NCBI GenBank assembly: GCA_022113835.1
Contig: JAILWY010000016.1
Location: forward strand, 1,863,501-1,927,500
Length of the DNA: 64,000 nucleotides
Reading direction: 5' to 3'
Origin: Atopsyche davidsoni
Lineage: Eukaryota; Arthropoda; Insecta; Trichoptera; Hydrobiosidae
The position numbers and the translations under genes are program-made. Shown piece after piece: positions 31,884 through 42,257 of this stretch. Position 1 is the first letter of the stretch. Each line of letters opens with the position of its first letter. The notes beneath the pieces were generated by a model, which was not told the origin of the DNA, searched no databases, and worked only from the letters and a program-made list of their open reading frames with translations.

Positions 31884-32228
31884 GGCGGGGCGGGTACCAG
31901 TACCCGTTTTGCGGACTGCTGTCTAAAAGCGGGGTGCGTATTAATACCTTTTTGAGTGTGTTTTCTCTAAGAGCGACAGAAAGTCATTTTACTCTTTAAG
32001 TTTACAGCTCGTAATGTTTGTTTACACTCGTTAACGTTACTTCTACCAATACTGTCCAGTGATTCTGAACAAAGTGACAATGAATAAGTGGAGTGGTCAG
32101 AGATTGATAATCCTCCAATTATTGAACAATTTTTAGGACAAAGTGGTGTTGTTGTGATGCCAAGTAATCCACAAAGTGAGTATGAAGTGGTTCAACTGTT
32201 TATAGGAAACGATTTATTTGATTACACG
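31884..32228 (+). mobile_element. piggyBac-like element, 5' fragment
   Basis: A GC-containing leader with GGGTACCAGTACCCG and GCGGGGTGCGTATTAATACC precedes a transposase N-terminal remnant. No 3' half or second terminus is found; unrelated direct repeats begin at the point where the coding homology stops (32229). Confidence 0.5.
32055..32228 (+). pseudogene. piggyBac-type transposase N-terminal remnant
   Basis: The frame reads SSDSEQSDNE, stop (TAA 32085-32087), VEWSEIDNPPIIEQFLGQSG, then VVVMPSNPQSEYEVVQLFIG and NDLFDYT. This matches the layout of piggyBac-family N-termini: an acidic stretch, a W-x-E-I-x-x-PP-x-I-x-x-F motif and a P-x-x-x-Y/F-x-x-x-L-F-x-x-D-L-F helix that starts the family domain. 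Only about 58 codons remain; the catalytic Asp residues are absent. Confidence 0.65.
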
Positions 32229-32331
32229 CAAATCAAAGTGAATTGACTAGATTTCACACGTGCAATTTTACGCGAACTTTGTTCGCATCGCACATCAGTT
32301 TAGTCAATTTGGTTACCCGCTTAAAATATAA
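32229..32331 (+). repeat. ~100-bp direct repeat, unit 1
   Basis: From CAAATCAAAG through GCAATTTTACGCGAA and AGTCAATTTGGTTACCCGCT TAA. It repeats at 32433 with a period of 204 bp and about 85-90 percent identity by eye. Confidence 0.75.
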
Positions 32332-32432
32332 ATATAATATAAGCTATTGTGTAACAATAACATTTAATTTATTAACAAAAATCTCATAATTAGCTCGGAG
32401 TTGCTAAACGGAAGAAAAAAAATCAAAAAGTG

Positions 32433-32535
32433 CAAATCAAAGAGTGTATAGACTAGATTACGCAAGCGCAATTTTACGCGAATTTTGCTCGCAACGCACA
32501 TCGGTTTAGTCAATTTGGTTACCCGCTTAATGTGT
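32433..32535 (+). repeat. ~100-bp direct repeat, unit 2
   Basis: Same order as unit 1: CAAATCAAAG, GACTAGATTACGCAAG, GCAATTTTACGCGAATTTTG, AGTCAATTTGGTTACCCGCT. The 100 bp between the units is unrelated and AT-rich. It could be two units of a satellite-like array or short terminal repeats. Confidence 0.75.
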
Positions 32536-32677
32536 GTTAATACAAATTAAAACATTCAATTACGGATAGTGTGTAGACCATCTACTGCCTTATACGAGTA
32601 TGGTCTAAATTGTCTGAAACCCATTAGCAAAGGACGAGGGCTGGTCCGGCCTTTTTGGTCCGGGAACTTTTTCATTA

Positions 32678-32706
32678 AATTTGGCGCGCATATTTCGCGC
32701 CAAATT
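32678..32706. promoter_or_regulatory. Palindromic pair of E2F-like sites
   Basis: AATTTGGCGCG (32678-32688) and CGCGCCAAATT (32696-32706) are perfect inverses around CATATTT. Each arm contains TTTGGCGCG, which fits the E2F/DP consensus TTTSGCGC. It lies in a slightly GC-rich, gene-less patch (32560-32820). Function is inferred from motif only. Confidence 0.45.
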
Positions 32707-32902
32707 GTCGCGAATGTCAATTTGCTAACGGCGCGAGGACTTGTCAAACATCACCCGTCAAATTGGCCGAAGCTGTGGCGCACTTTTAACACTTGCGGAT
32801 GTCATCCCTGGCATTTCTGTTCAATAATATTAATAATTTTAATATTAATAAATCAATAATAAATATTCAATAAATCCGCCTTTCAGGCCTATTCAACTAC
32901 AC

Positions 32903-33390
32903 CATAGGTTCCCAAAGTGGTTAATATCGATCCCCAGGGGTCGATTCTGCCCTGCGAGGGGTCGATGACAGCGAAAAATTAAGTTGGGGGTCCACGAACT
33001 GTAAATGGGGGTCTACAAGAGTGGATCCCATTGGCCATGTTGGCCACGATATTTTCGACGGTATACACTTTGAGTTAACACACCTGAACGACTATTTTCA
33101 ATGTACAGCGTCACTATTTCGGCGTCAATGTTTCAATGTAAAATATGATTAAAATTGTATTAAATTAATGTTTCAAAACATGGGTACTTAAGTCAATCGG
33201 TTTATAAATGTCAAAGATATTCAATGTTTACATACCGACATAAAATATGGCGCAACCTGTATATCAGATGTCAAAAATGTGTTTGAAGTTGTTGAATTTT
33301 ATAAAAATTCAATATTAGCAAGGCAGAGGTCTACGAAAAAGAGGAAAACTCGACAAGGGGTCGACGAGAAAAATATTTTGGGAACCTATG
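32903..33390 (+). mobile_element. hAT-like non-autonomous element, copy 1
   Basis: The 14-bp inverted ends are CATAGGTTCCCAAA and its inverse TTTGGGAACCTATG. An imperfect 8-bp duplication flanks it: AACTACAC (32895-32902) and AACTAAAA (33391-33398). Length is 488 bp. Subterminal GGGGTCCACGAACTGTAAAT and ACTCGACAAGGGGTCGACG recur in the larger copy at 47.68 kb. The ends resemble the CAGGGGTTCCCAA-type hAT class. No transposase coding. Confidence 0.75.
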
Positions 33391-33398
33391 AACTAAAA

Positions 33399-35076
33399 CG
33401 CAGTTATTTTAAAGCCTTTCTTAAGGATTATATTCAGAAGTTTTTGATTCGTGCCATGCCATACTATTGACCTTTTTTTATCTAAAAAATTTATATTTTA
33501 ACGTGTTTCTTCTCCCCTTGCAGACGAGAAATGTTCAAAAATAAATATTTCTCCAAAAGCACGACTCTTAAACATAACTACCCCCATTTATTCTAGGGTG
33601 TATTGTTTGCACCCCAAACTCAATATGCTCCGGGTAGGGATGTCTTTTAAGTCCTTATATGTTTTATTTTATGTCCTTATACAAAATGCTGCAATTTGTA
33701 TACTTTTCAAGTAAACTTAGTTATATATCGGTTATCTCGCCGTTACTGGATATTTTTGTCGTTTTGATGAATTGCCAGATTTACTTTTTTAGATTTAATT
33801 TAAAAATGAAACTTTTTGTGCGCAATAAAGGGTTATCGTTTTTTTTAGATTGATTTTAATTTTTAAAACGGGGGTTAGTTTCAGCTTGTTGCTGGGAGGG
33901 GAGGTGGGGTTTATAATGGAGTAATAAAAGTTTTACGTTGTTTTTTTCCAGCGGTAAAAATGATGTGTGAAGTTTGCTGTTTTATAATTTAGTATTTTCA
34001 TGTTTGTGTTGTTTCAACAGAGTATTATAATCTCTATTTTCCATCTGAAAAAAAGCCTTATTTTTTGTTAGAAGGTAGTTTGTCGTTTGAAAAACATACT
34101 TATATAGTTATAACATGGATATTTTTACAATTCATATAAAATATTTTTAGTTTTAACTCTTTCATATTTTATTTGAAAAATTCACTGTTTTTCAATTTCT
34201 AAAAAAATTATGTAAAAGACTGAATTGAAACCCTGTATGGTTTAAAAAATTGTTTTAATTTAACTTCTTACTTTAAACTGATAAATTGAACACTTATGCT
34301 TTCACTTACACGTTAAAATATTTTTTTTCTATTAAGTACATTATTAACATTTAATTTTTAAAAGATCGAGAATATTTTTACTTTTATGATAAACGCTTTT
34401 AGTATAATCATTACTTTGGTTGTTTTGTAGATAAAATGAAACACAGGGTTTTATCAAATAAATACAATTTACACCAAAAATAAAATTTTAGGTATATTCA
34501 ACAAATGAAAAGTTTAAAATTTAATAACTGTCGCATTGCACTGGCCAGGGTAATATATGCACAAAAACCTTCTGCTTTACAATAGAGCCTCCTCAAGTTG
34601 GTCGGGGGTGGTCTCACACATTTCTACCTCTCATATTTGTTTAGACAGAGCTCTCACCCTCTGGGGGTTGAAATATGCAAAGTGTTTGCCCTACTAGCTG
34701 CTAGGCCTCCCCTTCTCTCCATTATACCATGAGTTTGAAGCCGAGTTTCTCGACTGAGGTGCTAGATTTTATGATCCAGGTAATGCCATTTGATTTAACT
34801 TGATTTTAGAATATAATTATTTTTTTATCTTGATTCAACGATAAAATGACATCTTAATTACGAAAGTTGAGTTTTACATTATAATTTTATATAAAATAAG
34901 GAGGCCATAAGCAAAAAAGCTGTCATGTCTAGCCTAATACGTATCTAGCATTTGCCATTGTGTGTACAGGGATATCACATAAAATATTTATCAAATAAAG
35001 ATTTTTATATATGGATTTTCTTTTTATTTGAAACGATACACAAAATGTGGAAAATTGGACCTTATAATTTTTTTAA
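33399..35076. other. No gene recognised
   Basis: AT-rich, with a mixed-composition patch at 34540-34760. Short frames only. Confidence 0.4.
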
Positions 35077-35090
35077 TTGAAATCCACTAT

Positions 35091-35339
35091 TGTAATGATA
35101 AAACGTAACTTTGTATTTTGTCTTCACTTTGAGTTTATTATATTTTTTGCATGACTAGTCTCGACCAAATAGACTAGGTCATCATCAGATGCATAACTAA
35201 ACTGTTTAGTTTAGTTATACATCTGATGATGACCTAGTCTATTTGGTCGAAACTAGTCATGTGAAGACAAATATACAAAGTTACTTTTTATCATTACAAA
35301 TGGATCTTCACCAATCAAATGCCTTGTCCCTCAACAAGA
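35091..35339 (+). mobile_element. Foldback retroelement R1, copy 7 (best preserved)
   Basis: A complete element: 5' end TGTAATGATAAAACGTAAC, left arm to CTAACTAAAC-type loop, right arm, and tail GGATCTTCACCAATCAAATG to CCCTCAACAAGA. A perfect 13-bp duplication, TGAAATCCACTAT, flanks it (35078-35090 and 35340-35352). The right arm has lost about 20 bp after ATG. The left-arm hammerhead copy is broken (GAGAC); the right-arm copy keeps its core. Confidence 0.92.
35219..35262 (+). ncRNA. Hammerhead-ribozyme-like motif in R1 copy 7
   Basis: ACAT, CTGATGA (35223-35229), one extra T, GACC, 10-nt loop, GGTC, GAAAC, TA, GTC, ATGT. Helix I is four pairs (ACAT/ATGT), helix II four pairs, helix III two pairs; cleavage is predicted after C35258. 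It is on the same strand as the element's 3' tail. The opposite arm could pair with it and block folding. Activity is unproven. Confidence 0.5.
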
Positions 35340-35352
35340 TGAAATCCACTAT

Positions 35353-37362
35353 GTTTATTATTTGAGCGATTCAAGGTTCAAATGATGGAAACAAATGTTT
35401 AATATTAAATTCTCGCTATGTTACATTGGTGCTGTAATTAAATTGTATTGTATTGTACTAAACCGCAATATCCACTAACGTGTGAGTTGAAATTTTACTA
35501 TTCGATTGATGTATGAGCTAATGATATTAATAGAGTAGATTAAAGCATAAACCATTCATCCAAATTCAGCAATAATAAAAACCAGCAAAACGACTCCATC
35601 ATTTCAAATTTAATCAGCGTAAGCACAGAGCATTATTTTATTTTCTAAAAAGGTAAAAAAAAAAAAAAAGTACATCAGCTATATGTCCATCCAAATTAAG
35701 CCGCCAGCTGAATATCCACAACTCGGATTCAGAGCACACACGTGCGGGGGTGGAAGTGCCAGGGGCGACATCCGCTTCCGGGGATGATGGACTCGCCGGC
35801 GTGGCGATGGCAGCCTCCCCCGCCCCCATGCCCTGAAAAACTGAACAAATCGCACCCCGCGAAAAAACACCCCCGACTCGTTGACGGATAAGTCCTCAAT
35901 GATTTATATCAACCGGCACACGCCGAGTCCTAAACTTTGGTTCAATGTCGATGTATTCAAGTTTTTGAAAAAACTTTTGCGTACACAACATGTTTATAGA
36001 TATTTTTTTCAAACATGAAATAAAATATAATAAAAATTCTAGAAAACTACGTATTATAGGTCTTGCAAATCACAATAAAATGTATGAAAACGTCTTGTAG
36101 TGAATTTAGATTTCAGGAAATGAAATTTTAATCGGGATCGTCGAGTCTGTATGTGAATATAATTATTCCACAACCCCTGAAAGAAAATTGTCCCCTGCCC
36201 GTACTTTTAGGCTTCCACGCTTTGAGCGATTTGTACATTAAAAAAGAATTTTAGGCAATTTGTATAATTAGAAAAAAAAATGTATTTTAAAATATATATT
36301 AATTATTTAAACAAAAAAAAAGACCTTAGAAGTGTTGTATATTTTTTTAACGATTCAAATATTCTCAAAAATAGTACTCTTTGTTACACATAAATAAAAA
36401 CTAAGGGAAAACTGTGACTTCGGCAAAAAGAGTTTAAGCTTTTTATTTTTGTTTTGTAATAACTTTATAATGATTTTACTAGTCGTTTTATTTATGAATC
36501 GATTGGATAAATATTTTTTTAAAAAATACCTACCTTCTTAGTTTTTTCTACTTTAAATTCTACACCAACTTCACAAAAAACATTAAAACTTCAATCAACA
36601 AAATAACGAAGAAGCTTAAGAAACTTTTAAGTGACAATACAGTGTTTTAGATAGCTTAATAAATTTGATAGCCGCGATATTTACGTCGCTCTTCGAATCA
36701 GCTTCCAGGGAGTAAATCACCAAACACCTATAAAACTAATCACGCAAAAGCTTCTCGCAAAGTAAAATTTAATTAAACATATTTCCTTGCGAGAAGAAAT
36801 ATTTATAGTATTACCTAGTTTTCCATCAAAACAAATTTAAAGTTAAATTAATGTCTGAAATTGTAGATTTACTTTCGTTATTTCGTAACGCACAGCTGTT
36901 TTGTTTGGAGACTTTCTCTTGGGCTTTATAACAGTACCTTCAAATATATTGAGTGGAAGATGATGCCTATGAGATGTTTAGTAAGAAAAGGATCTACGCT
37001 TTGAATCTCAGTTGAGTTTTTTTGACTGCTACAATGTATAACGTTTAAGTGTTTTTTAAAAGAATAAGTATCATTTGATATTTTTATTTGATTCAATCAA
37101 CTCAAAAAACAAACTGTTTTCCCAAACTAAACGTGCTCTATCGCCACTATCTCCCTGCAGAGATTTCTTGCCTTGACTTGAGATAGAGAATAAACAACAA
37201 GTGTTCTTCGTGAAAGGAGCGCCATTTATTGTTCGTCACTACGCACTTTGGAGACTGTTGAAGTGAAAAAATTTCCTATTACTTAATATTTTTTTTTAAT
37301 AATTGAGATCAATATAAGTGAAAGAATTATGATTATCTTCAGTGGCCATTCTGCTTTATTCA
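35353..37362. other. No gene recognised; GC-rich island 35690-35890
   Basis: The island is open on the minus strand in two frames of 63 codons, without known domains. The rest is AT-rich, with A/T runs. Confidence 0.4.
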
Positions 37363-37690
37363 TCTTCATCAAGTGATTCTCCTCAGAGAAGGTTGGCGAC
37401 CATTTCACTGAGCATATATTCATGCTGATCCAGTGTTCATGGTTTTTTATGGGGAAAATAGTGTAGTGGGTCCCCGAGTCCTTCTACACCACAGTTCAAT
37501 AGCCCAATATAATCCCTTCAATACAAAGCTCTGGCGTTTAGATCTGATACTCAAACAATAGCAGGAGCCCCCCCACCTCGGCAAGGCACTTCCAGAGAAC
37601 ACCCTTACACAATCATTCCAAGTCCACTACTCCATTACCGATCCTTTACACACGCTCAGGGTACAAAATGACAGCCATGCACAGTGAAAA
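37363..37690 (+). repeat. SINE-like repeat R7a, long copy
   Basis: The longest R7a: CATCTTCATCAAGTGATTCT, CTCCTCAGAGAAGGTTGGCG, CACTGAGCATATATTCATGC, CATGGTTTTTTATGGGGAAA, TCCTTCTACACCACAG, CTGGCGTTTAGATCTGATAC, GCAGGAGCC, CAAGTCCACTACTCCATTAC, ending ACGCTCAGGGTACAAAATG. The 3' AT-rich end and dispersed copies fit a SINE; a pol III promoter was not identified. Confidence 0.75.
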
Positions 37691-37929
37691 ACCACGAAAA
37701 GCGGGGAAGAACTGTTTTATCATCAAAACTCATCAAAATCAATTCATGCAATTTCAACTTATTATATATTATTGGTAGATCATAAAATCTTGCCTCTCCG
37801 CCAAGAACCAACCGTTTAATCAATGATCAATCATTTTTTTTTTAAATACTTAAATACGCGGTGTAGTTTTTTTGTGTAAAATCATCCCTTAAACACACCT
37901 CCTGAAAGCGACTGTCCTGAAAAGAGCCC

Positions 37930-38175
37930 CGTCATTTAGTGGCACAAGTCGCACGGAGGCTCCGTACACATCCCCGGGGGGAGTGTTTGTCCTCTTGTCC
38001 GCCCGCGATTATTAAGAGGACCCTCGACGCCTTCCACGGCCTCCCCCCCCCCCCCCATTACCCCCTCCCGTCCCTCCCCCTCCCCGCCGCCATGTTGCAC
38101 CAGCTGATAAAGTTCTCCATTCAAATTTGAATCCGTGTGACGTTGCCGCGCGCGCTCCATTGGCTGAAGTGTTTA
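37930..38175. other. GC-rich island with C-tract and YY1-like site
   Basis: A C-rich stretch (38041-38085) includes about 15 consecutive C and leads into GCCGCCATGTT (38086-38096). Frames of 63 and 74 codons on opposite strands are low-complexity and unsupported. Confidence 0.4.
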
Positions 38176-39550
38176 TACTAAAAAAATGAAAGCTTTGCGT
38201 TTTTTGTTCGCGCCGAGCTAGAGTTTCCTCGTTTACTTGCTAAAGTACGCAAAATGGCGCTCTTTATATTTTAGAGCGACGCTGCAATTAAAAATGGTGG
38301 CAAATATCACACGACTGGTGGAAACACGCAAAATTATAAAGGGCGCCAGCGAAGTTTATAAAGCAACATGTGGTAATTAGATTTGATGCGTTCAAGATTG
38401 ATGGATTTTAAATAGATTGGCATTTATATAAAGAGACACCAGCGATATAAAATACATCAACTTGATATTTACGAACGATCGGTTGTGTTTGTTATTACAA
38501 ATTGCAAACGTTATTTGTAAATTTCCTCTAACTTATATCCTTTGTGACGTATATATCCTATAGCAATCGACGGAGAACTCTTTAAACCCTCTGAACCTTC
38601 CCAATACAAAGAATCCCATAATTTTATTGTGTCTTGTCTGTTTTCAAAAAATAAGTAATCCTTTCTGGTTTAAAATGGCAGTATTTTGCATCAAGGATAC
38701 GCGTAAAATGAACAGCGAACTTAAATGTACAGATGATCTTTTTATTAATATGCAAAAAGAAAAATATGTGTGTTAACCTATCAGTAGGGGAGATCAATGA
38801 GATTAGTGTTGTATAATAATTTTATAAGTGTAGGGTCACATTTAAAAGTTTACACGTTGATCTCTAAAAGTAAGCTCAATAATGTGTAAAAAACCCTTGT
38901 ACGCACCGCAGCTGTTTAGCCTTTCAATCCAAACCGGGGCGGGGCGATCTATCCAAAGAGAGTTAATGATAACGAGTGGAATGCGCATTTGGGTATTGGG
39001 GCCGTAATTTTCCAATAAACACCGGGCAGTTACCTGCGCCACCTCAGCGTCAATCTGAATTCTCATTACTACTTCTGTGCCCATCGGGGCCGCGTTCAGG
39101 TGGGGGACCCGAGCGCGCATAGCAACAGCGACCCAAGTCCGAATTCAACCTCCAGAATGCTTTACCTGGAAAATTTAAAGAATTCACACTATAAATACAA
39201 TCGATTTACAAGTAAAACAACGAGAAATATTCGTCAAATATATTTTTAAAGACAATTTGAAATGAAATTCAAATAACTGAATATGGCCTCAGTAGCGAGA
39301 CCGAAACTTAAAAACATTTAACGCAGTATAGTACTCATAGTATACATAAGCAAATGCTCTTGAAAATCCGTTTTAGGTTTAATTTTCATGTTGTAGTACA
39401 GAAGCATGGCTTATTTCAACGATGAGATGCTTCTGCAAGTTTTTCTTTCGGAAACCGATGGAAACCTTTTCTGAATTTCATATAAATAATTTGATGTGGA
39501 TTTATTAAATATTACGATATCTTAAATCTATCATCTTCCAAAATAATATT
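38176..39550. other. No gene recognised
   Basis: A GC-richer patch at 38890-39150 has a 92-codon minus frame without a known domain. Otherwise AT-rich. Confidence 0.4.
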
Positions 39551-39746
39551 GTAAACATTGAACGTTGTAAAATAGAGCCCACAAGTGAAAATAAGTTACC
39601 TATAAAAAAAATTGTAAGTGTCATGAAAATCTTCACCTAGTAACATTGAAATGCCCCAAAAGTACAAAACGAATACACCATCAAATAACGATATTCAAAA
39701 TTCAGCCAATAATACCTTCAGGATGACTGAACTACCTGAAGTCTTC
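39551..39746 (+). repeat. ~196-bp direct duplication, unit 1
   Basis: Runs from GTAAACATTGAACGT to CCTGAAGTCTTC and repeats at 39880-40076 with few differences, giving a period of about 329 bp. Confidence 0.88.
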
Positions 39747-39879
39747 CTGAAGGTTATAATCCCACACAAATCACGATGCTATTTTTCCAAGAGTTTCTTT
39801 AATCAATTTTCAATATTTGAAAAAATGAACTTAATCATTATCAACCAATAAAACCTGTATAGGCAAAATCGTACTTCCT
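39747..39879 (+). mobile_element. R2-type tail between the duplicated units
   Basis: It contains ATAATCCCACACAAATCACG (the 3' part of the R2 tRNA-like domain), GAGTTTCTTTAATCA and CCAATAAAACCTGTATAGGC. The last resembles the R2b tail at 23.8 kb. It separates two near-identical ~196-bp blocks, as if the insertion and a local duplication arose together. Confidence 0.6.
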
Positions 39880-40076
39880 GTAAACATTGAACGTGGTTAA
39901 ATAGAGCCCACAAGTGAAAATAAGTTACCTATAAAAAAAAATTGTAAGTGTCATGAAAATCTTCACCTAGTAACATTGAAATGCCCCAAAAGTACAAAAC
40001 TAATAAACCTTCAAATATCGATATTCAAAATTCAGCCAATAATACCTTCAGGACGACTGAACCACCTGAAGTCTTC
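39880..40076 (+). repeat. ~197-bp direct duplication, unit 2
   Basis: Second copy of 39551-39746; shared ACTGAACCACCTGAAGTCTTC-type right end and the ATAGAGCCCACAAGTGAAAA start. Small indels (A-run length) suggest it is not extremely recent. Confidence 0.88.
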
Positions 40077-40129
40077 GAGCATTTCAGGCGATGTATCCTG
40101 AAACGCGCTTCGGCCAGTGCTGCAGCCAC

Positions 40130-40290
40130 CCTGGGCGTATTGGTTCATTAGGGGTGCTCGGTAACGGGGTTAGGTTAGTCCGGTGGAGTGGAATGGCGCG
40201 GAGGTAACCAGAAGGAGGAACAAGCTGTTTTTAATCAGGGATCTGGGTTCAGCTCCCCGGGGAACCACCGGGCCAGAAAATGTATGAGAA
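40130..40290 (+). repeat. Possible tRNA-derived SINE fragment
   Basis: GC-rich, with TTAGTCCGGTGG (loosely A-box-like) and GGGTTCAGCTCCC (B-box-like), about 75 bp apart. No second copy is seen in the window, so the call is tentative. Confidence 0.3.
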
Positions 40291-40310
40291 ATATTTTGGC
40301 TCGAGAAACT

Positions 40311-40640
40311 CGCGTCTTGAAATTTCTCATCTTGAGATTTTTTGCAACTTATTGAATTATTACTTTCGATAATTGAGAAAAGAGGTAGTTCATTTTTATT
40401 TTAAAATTACCTAATCAATTTGCAGTGATTTGGGAATCGAGACCGTGTTTTTAAAATAATAATCTCTAAATAACGTTTTTTGTAACTACAATATTGCATG
40501 TCGAATTTCAATGTTTTATAATATAATAAACAGCTTTGTAGTCGCACAACTCTTGCAGCTAAGGATTGATTATTATATGAACAAATTTATATGTGTTTTA
40601 AAACAAAAATGCTAAAAAAGAAAAGAATACGTGGGATGTG
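40311..40640 (+). repeat. Repeat R5, copy 1
   Basis: Matches the reverse complement of 62614-62847: CGCGTCTT, CTCATCTTGAGATTTTTT, AATCAATTTGCAGTGATTTG, AAAATAATAATCT and CGTGGGATGTGTTAA. R6 copy 2 begins exactly at that TTAA. The copy at 62.6 kb continues without R6 and so shows the uninterrupted site. Confidence 0.7.
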
Positions 40641-40644
40641 TTAA

Positions 40645-41025
40645 TCCTTAATTGCATGATTTTTTATTTTTTGTGAGGAGTTAGAGAATTATGTTTTTAT
40701 TTAAGGAAAAATAATGAAAAAAATATTTTGTATATTTTTTATATGTTTTTGAGTTAAAAAAAAACGAAATAATTTTAATTGACTATGAAAATAACTTACT
40801 TTGAAATTTAAAATATATTTTTGTAGTAGAAAAAAGATCTCCAATAATGTGTTCCCAAATCACGTTTTCGCTCATTTGCCAAAAGTTGGCTATTCTAGAA
40901 TTGTTAGTGGTAAAAAGTTGATTTAAATTAGTTATACAGGTCCAACATATCGGTCACAAAACAAAACGGTTGATCCTCTAAGTTTTTATGAGGTTTAAAA
41001 ACAAGTCATTATATGCAGTTAAGGG
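40645..41025 (+). mobile_element. piggyBac-like TTAA MITE R6, copy 2
   Basis: It starts after TTAA (40641-40644) with TCCTTAATTGCATGATTTTT and ends ATGCAGTTAAGGG followed by TTTTAA. Length is 381 bp, no coding. It shares GAAAAAAGATCTCC, CAAAAGTTGGC and GTAAAAAGTTGATTTAAAT with copy 1, which is in reverse orientation. Confidence 0.7.
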
Positions 41026-41091
41026 TTTTAAGACCATATATATTTTTTTTTAACGGCACGAATAGTTTTGATTTGGTATATTGCTTAAAAA

Positions 41092-41114
41092 TTAAAAAAA
41101 AAAAAAAAAAAAAG
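41092..41114 (+). repeat. Poly(A) tract
   Basis: An A run of just over 20 bases in AT-rich sequence, with no identifiable element attached. Confidence 0.8.
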
Positions 41115-41189
41115 GTTACATCAGTTATTCTGTAATTTTATTTATCAAGAAGCACATAGTATTTTGAAAATTATTTATTTATTTATCTA

Positions 41190-41660
41190 AGTTTGTTTTG
41201 TTTCGGTTTTATCAGTGTATCATATAGGTACACGTTTGCTTGTTTACGTACACAAAGCAACAACAACCTCATACGTGACTTACACGTTTCTTCCAGCCTC
41301 CCCATATCTCATCATTCTACCCTCCCAGGGGTGAGTTGTCAGCCGGCATACCAGCCCCGTCTCCTCGCCGCCTTATCAACCCCTGTGAGAGCCTGAAGAG
41401 AGGGACAGATCGCGCCTCCTCGGGTGGCTCTGGGTACCCTGTCAATTTATCTTGTTTTGGGGTTGTTTATTGTTAGCGGCCTATGCAGTCTTTAGAGGAA
41501 TATATCGTTTTCTTTCGGCTTTTTTTTTGAGTGATAGTGGCTTATCGGTTTTGAGAAAGCACATATATGATGCAAAAACTGGATGTACCACTCAAACGGA
41601 CGGAGCACTGGTCAGATATAGCCACAGAGAATTGATCTTATTGCAACATATGTGAATTGA
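41190..41660. other. Mixed-composition segment with unsupported frames
   Basis: Two 67-codon plus-strand frames (41193-41396 and 41452-41655) without recognised domains. Confidence 0.25.
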
Positions 41661-41703
41661 TTACTTAAATTAAAGTAATGAATGTATTACCTTTGAAATA
41701 TGC

Positions 41704-42257
41704 AGTGTGTCCAAAAAGTGTATCGGGTATTTATTAGTTCAGTAATACAAAAACTACTAGTAATCAAGTATTTTTTTTATTGTTGATTATAAGAATACAA
41801 AATGTAAAATTATTTTAAAAAAATGATATTATCCAAATGATGACCGTTACGCTGCTGGCACTCTTCTAATCTGGAACGAAGATTGCTGATAACACGCTGA
41901 TACACAGCCCTAGATATTGCTGCCATTTCTGATCTGATATTTTGTTTCAATTCTGTTAGGTTCGTCGGATTATTTTCATAAACCCTACTTTTAAGATATC
42001 CCCATACGAAATAGTCAAGAGGCCTAATGCCGGGGCTTCTGGGAGGCCAGTTGATGATACCTCTACGTGAAATGATCTTATTAGGGAATAATTTGTTAAC
42101 AGCTTCAATTGATTGATTGCATGTATGGAAACTTGTTAGAACCACGTTCTTGAGTCAAAACCTTGAAACTCCTGCAACTCTGGGTCCTAAAATTTTTGCA
42201 GCATATCGCAATAACTGTCACTATTCACATTCACCCGATACTCTTTTTGGACATCTG
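41704..42257 (-). mobile_element. Short Tc1/mariner derivative, copy B
   Basis: The ends are GTGTCCAAAAAGTGTATCGG at the left and the inverse of GATGTCCAAAAAGAGTATCG at the right. It has the same internal order as copies A and C. Length is about 554 bp. Confidence 0.85.
41810..42145 (-). pseudogene. Tc1/mariner transposase C-terminal remnant (copy B)
   Basis: The frame is open for 111 codons: CNQSIEAVNKLFPNKIISRR, INWPPRSPGIRPLDYFVWGY, LKSRVYENNPTNLTELKQNI, RSEMAAISRAVYQRVISNLR, then RLEECQQRNGHHLDNIIF. It covers the third catalytic Asp region (PLDYFVWGY), but SPDL is changed to SPGI. The N-terminal two-thirds is absent, as in copies A and C. Confidence 0.78.
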
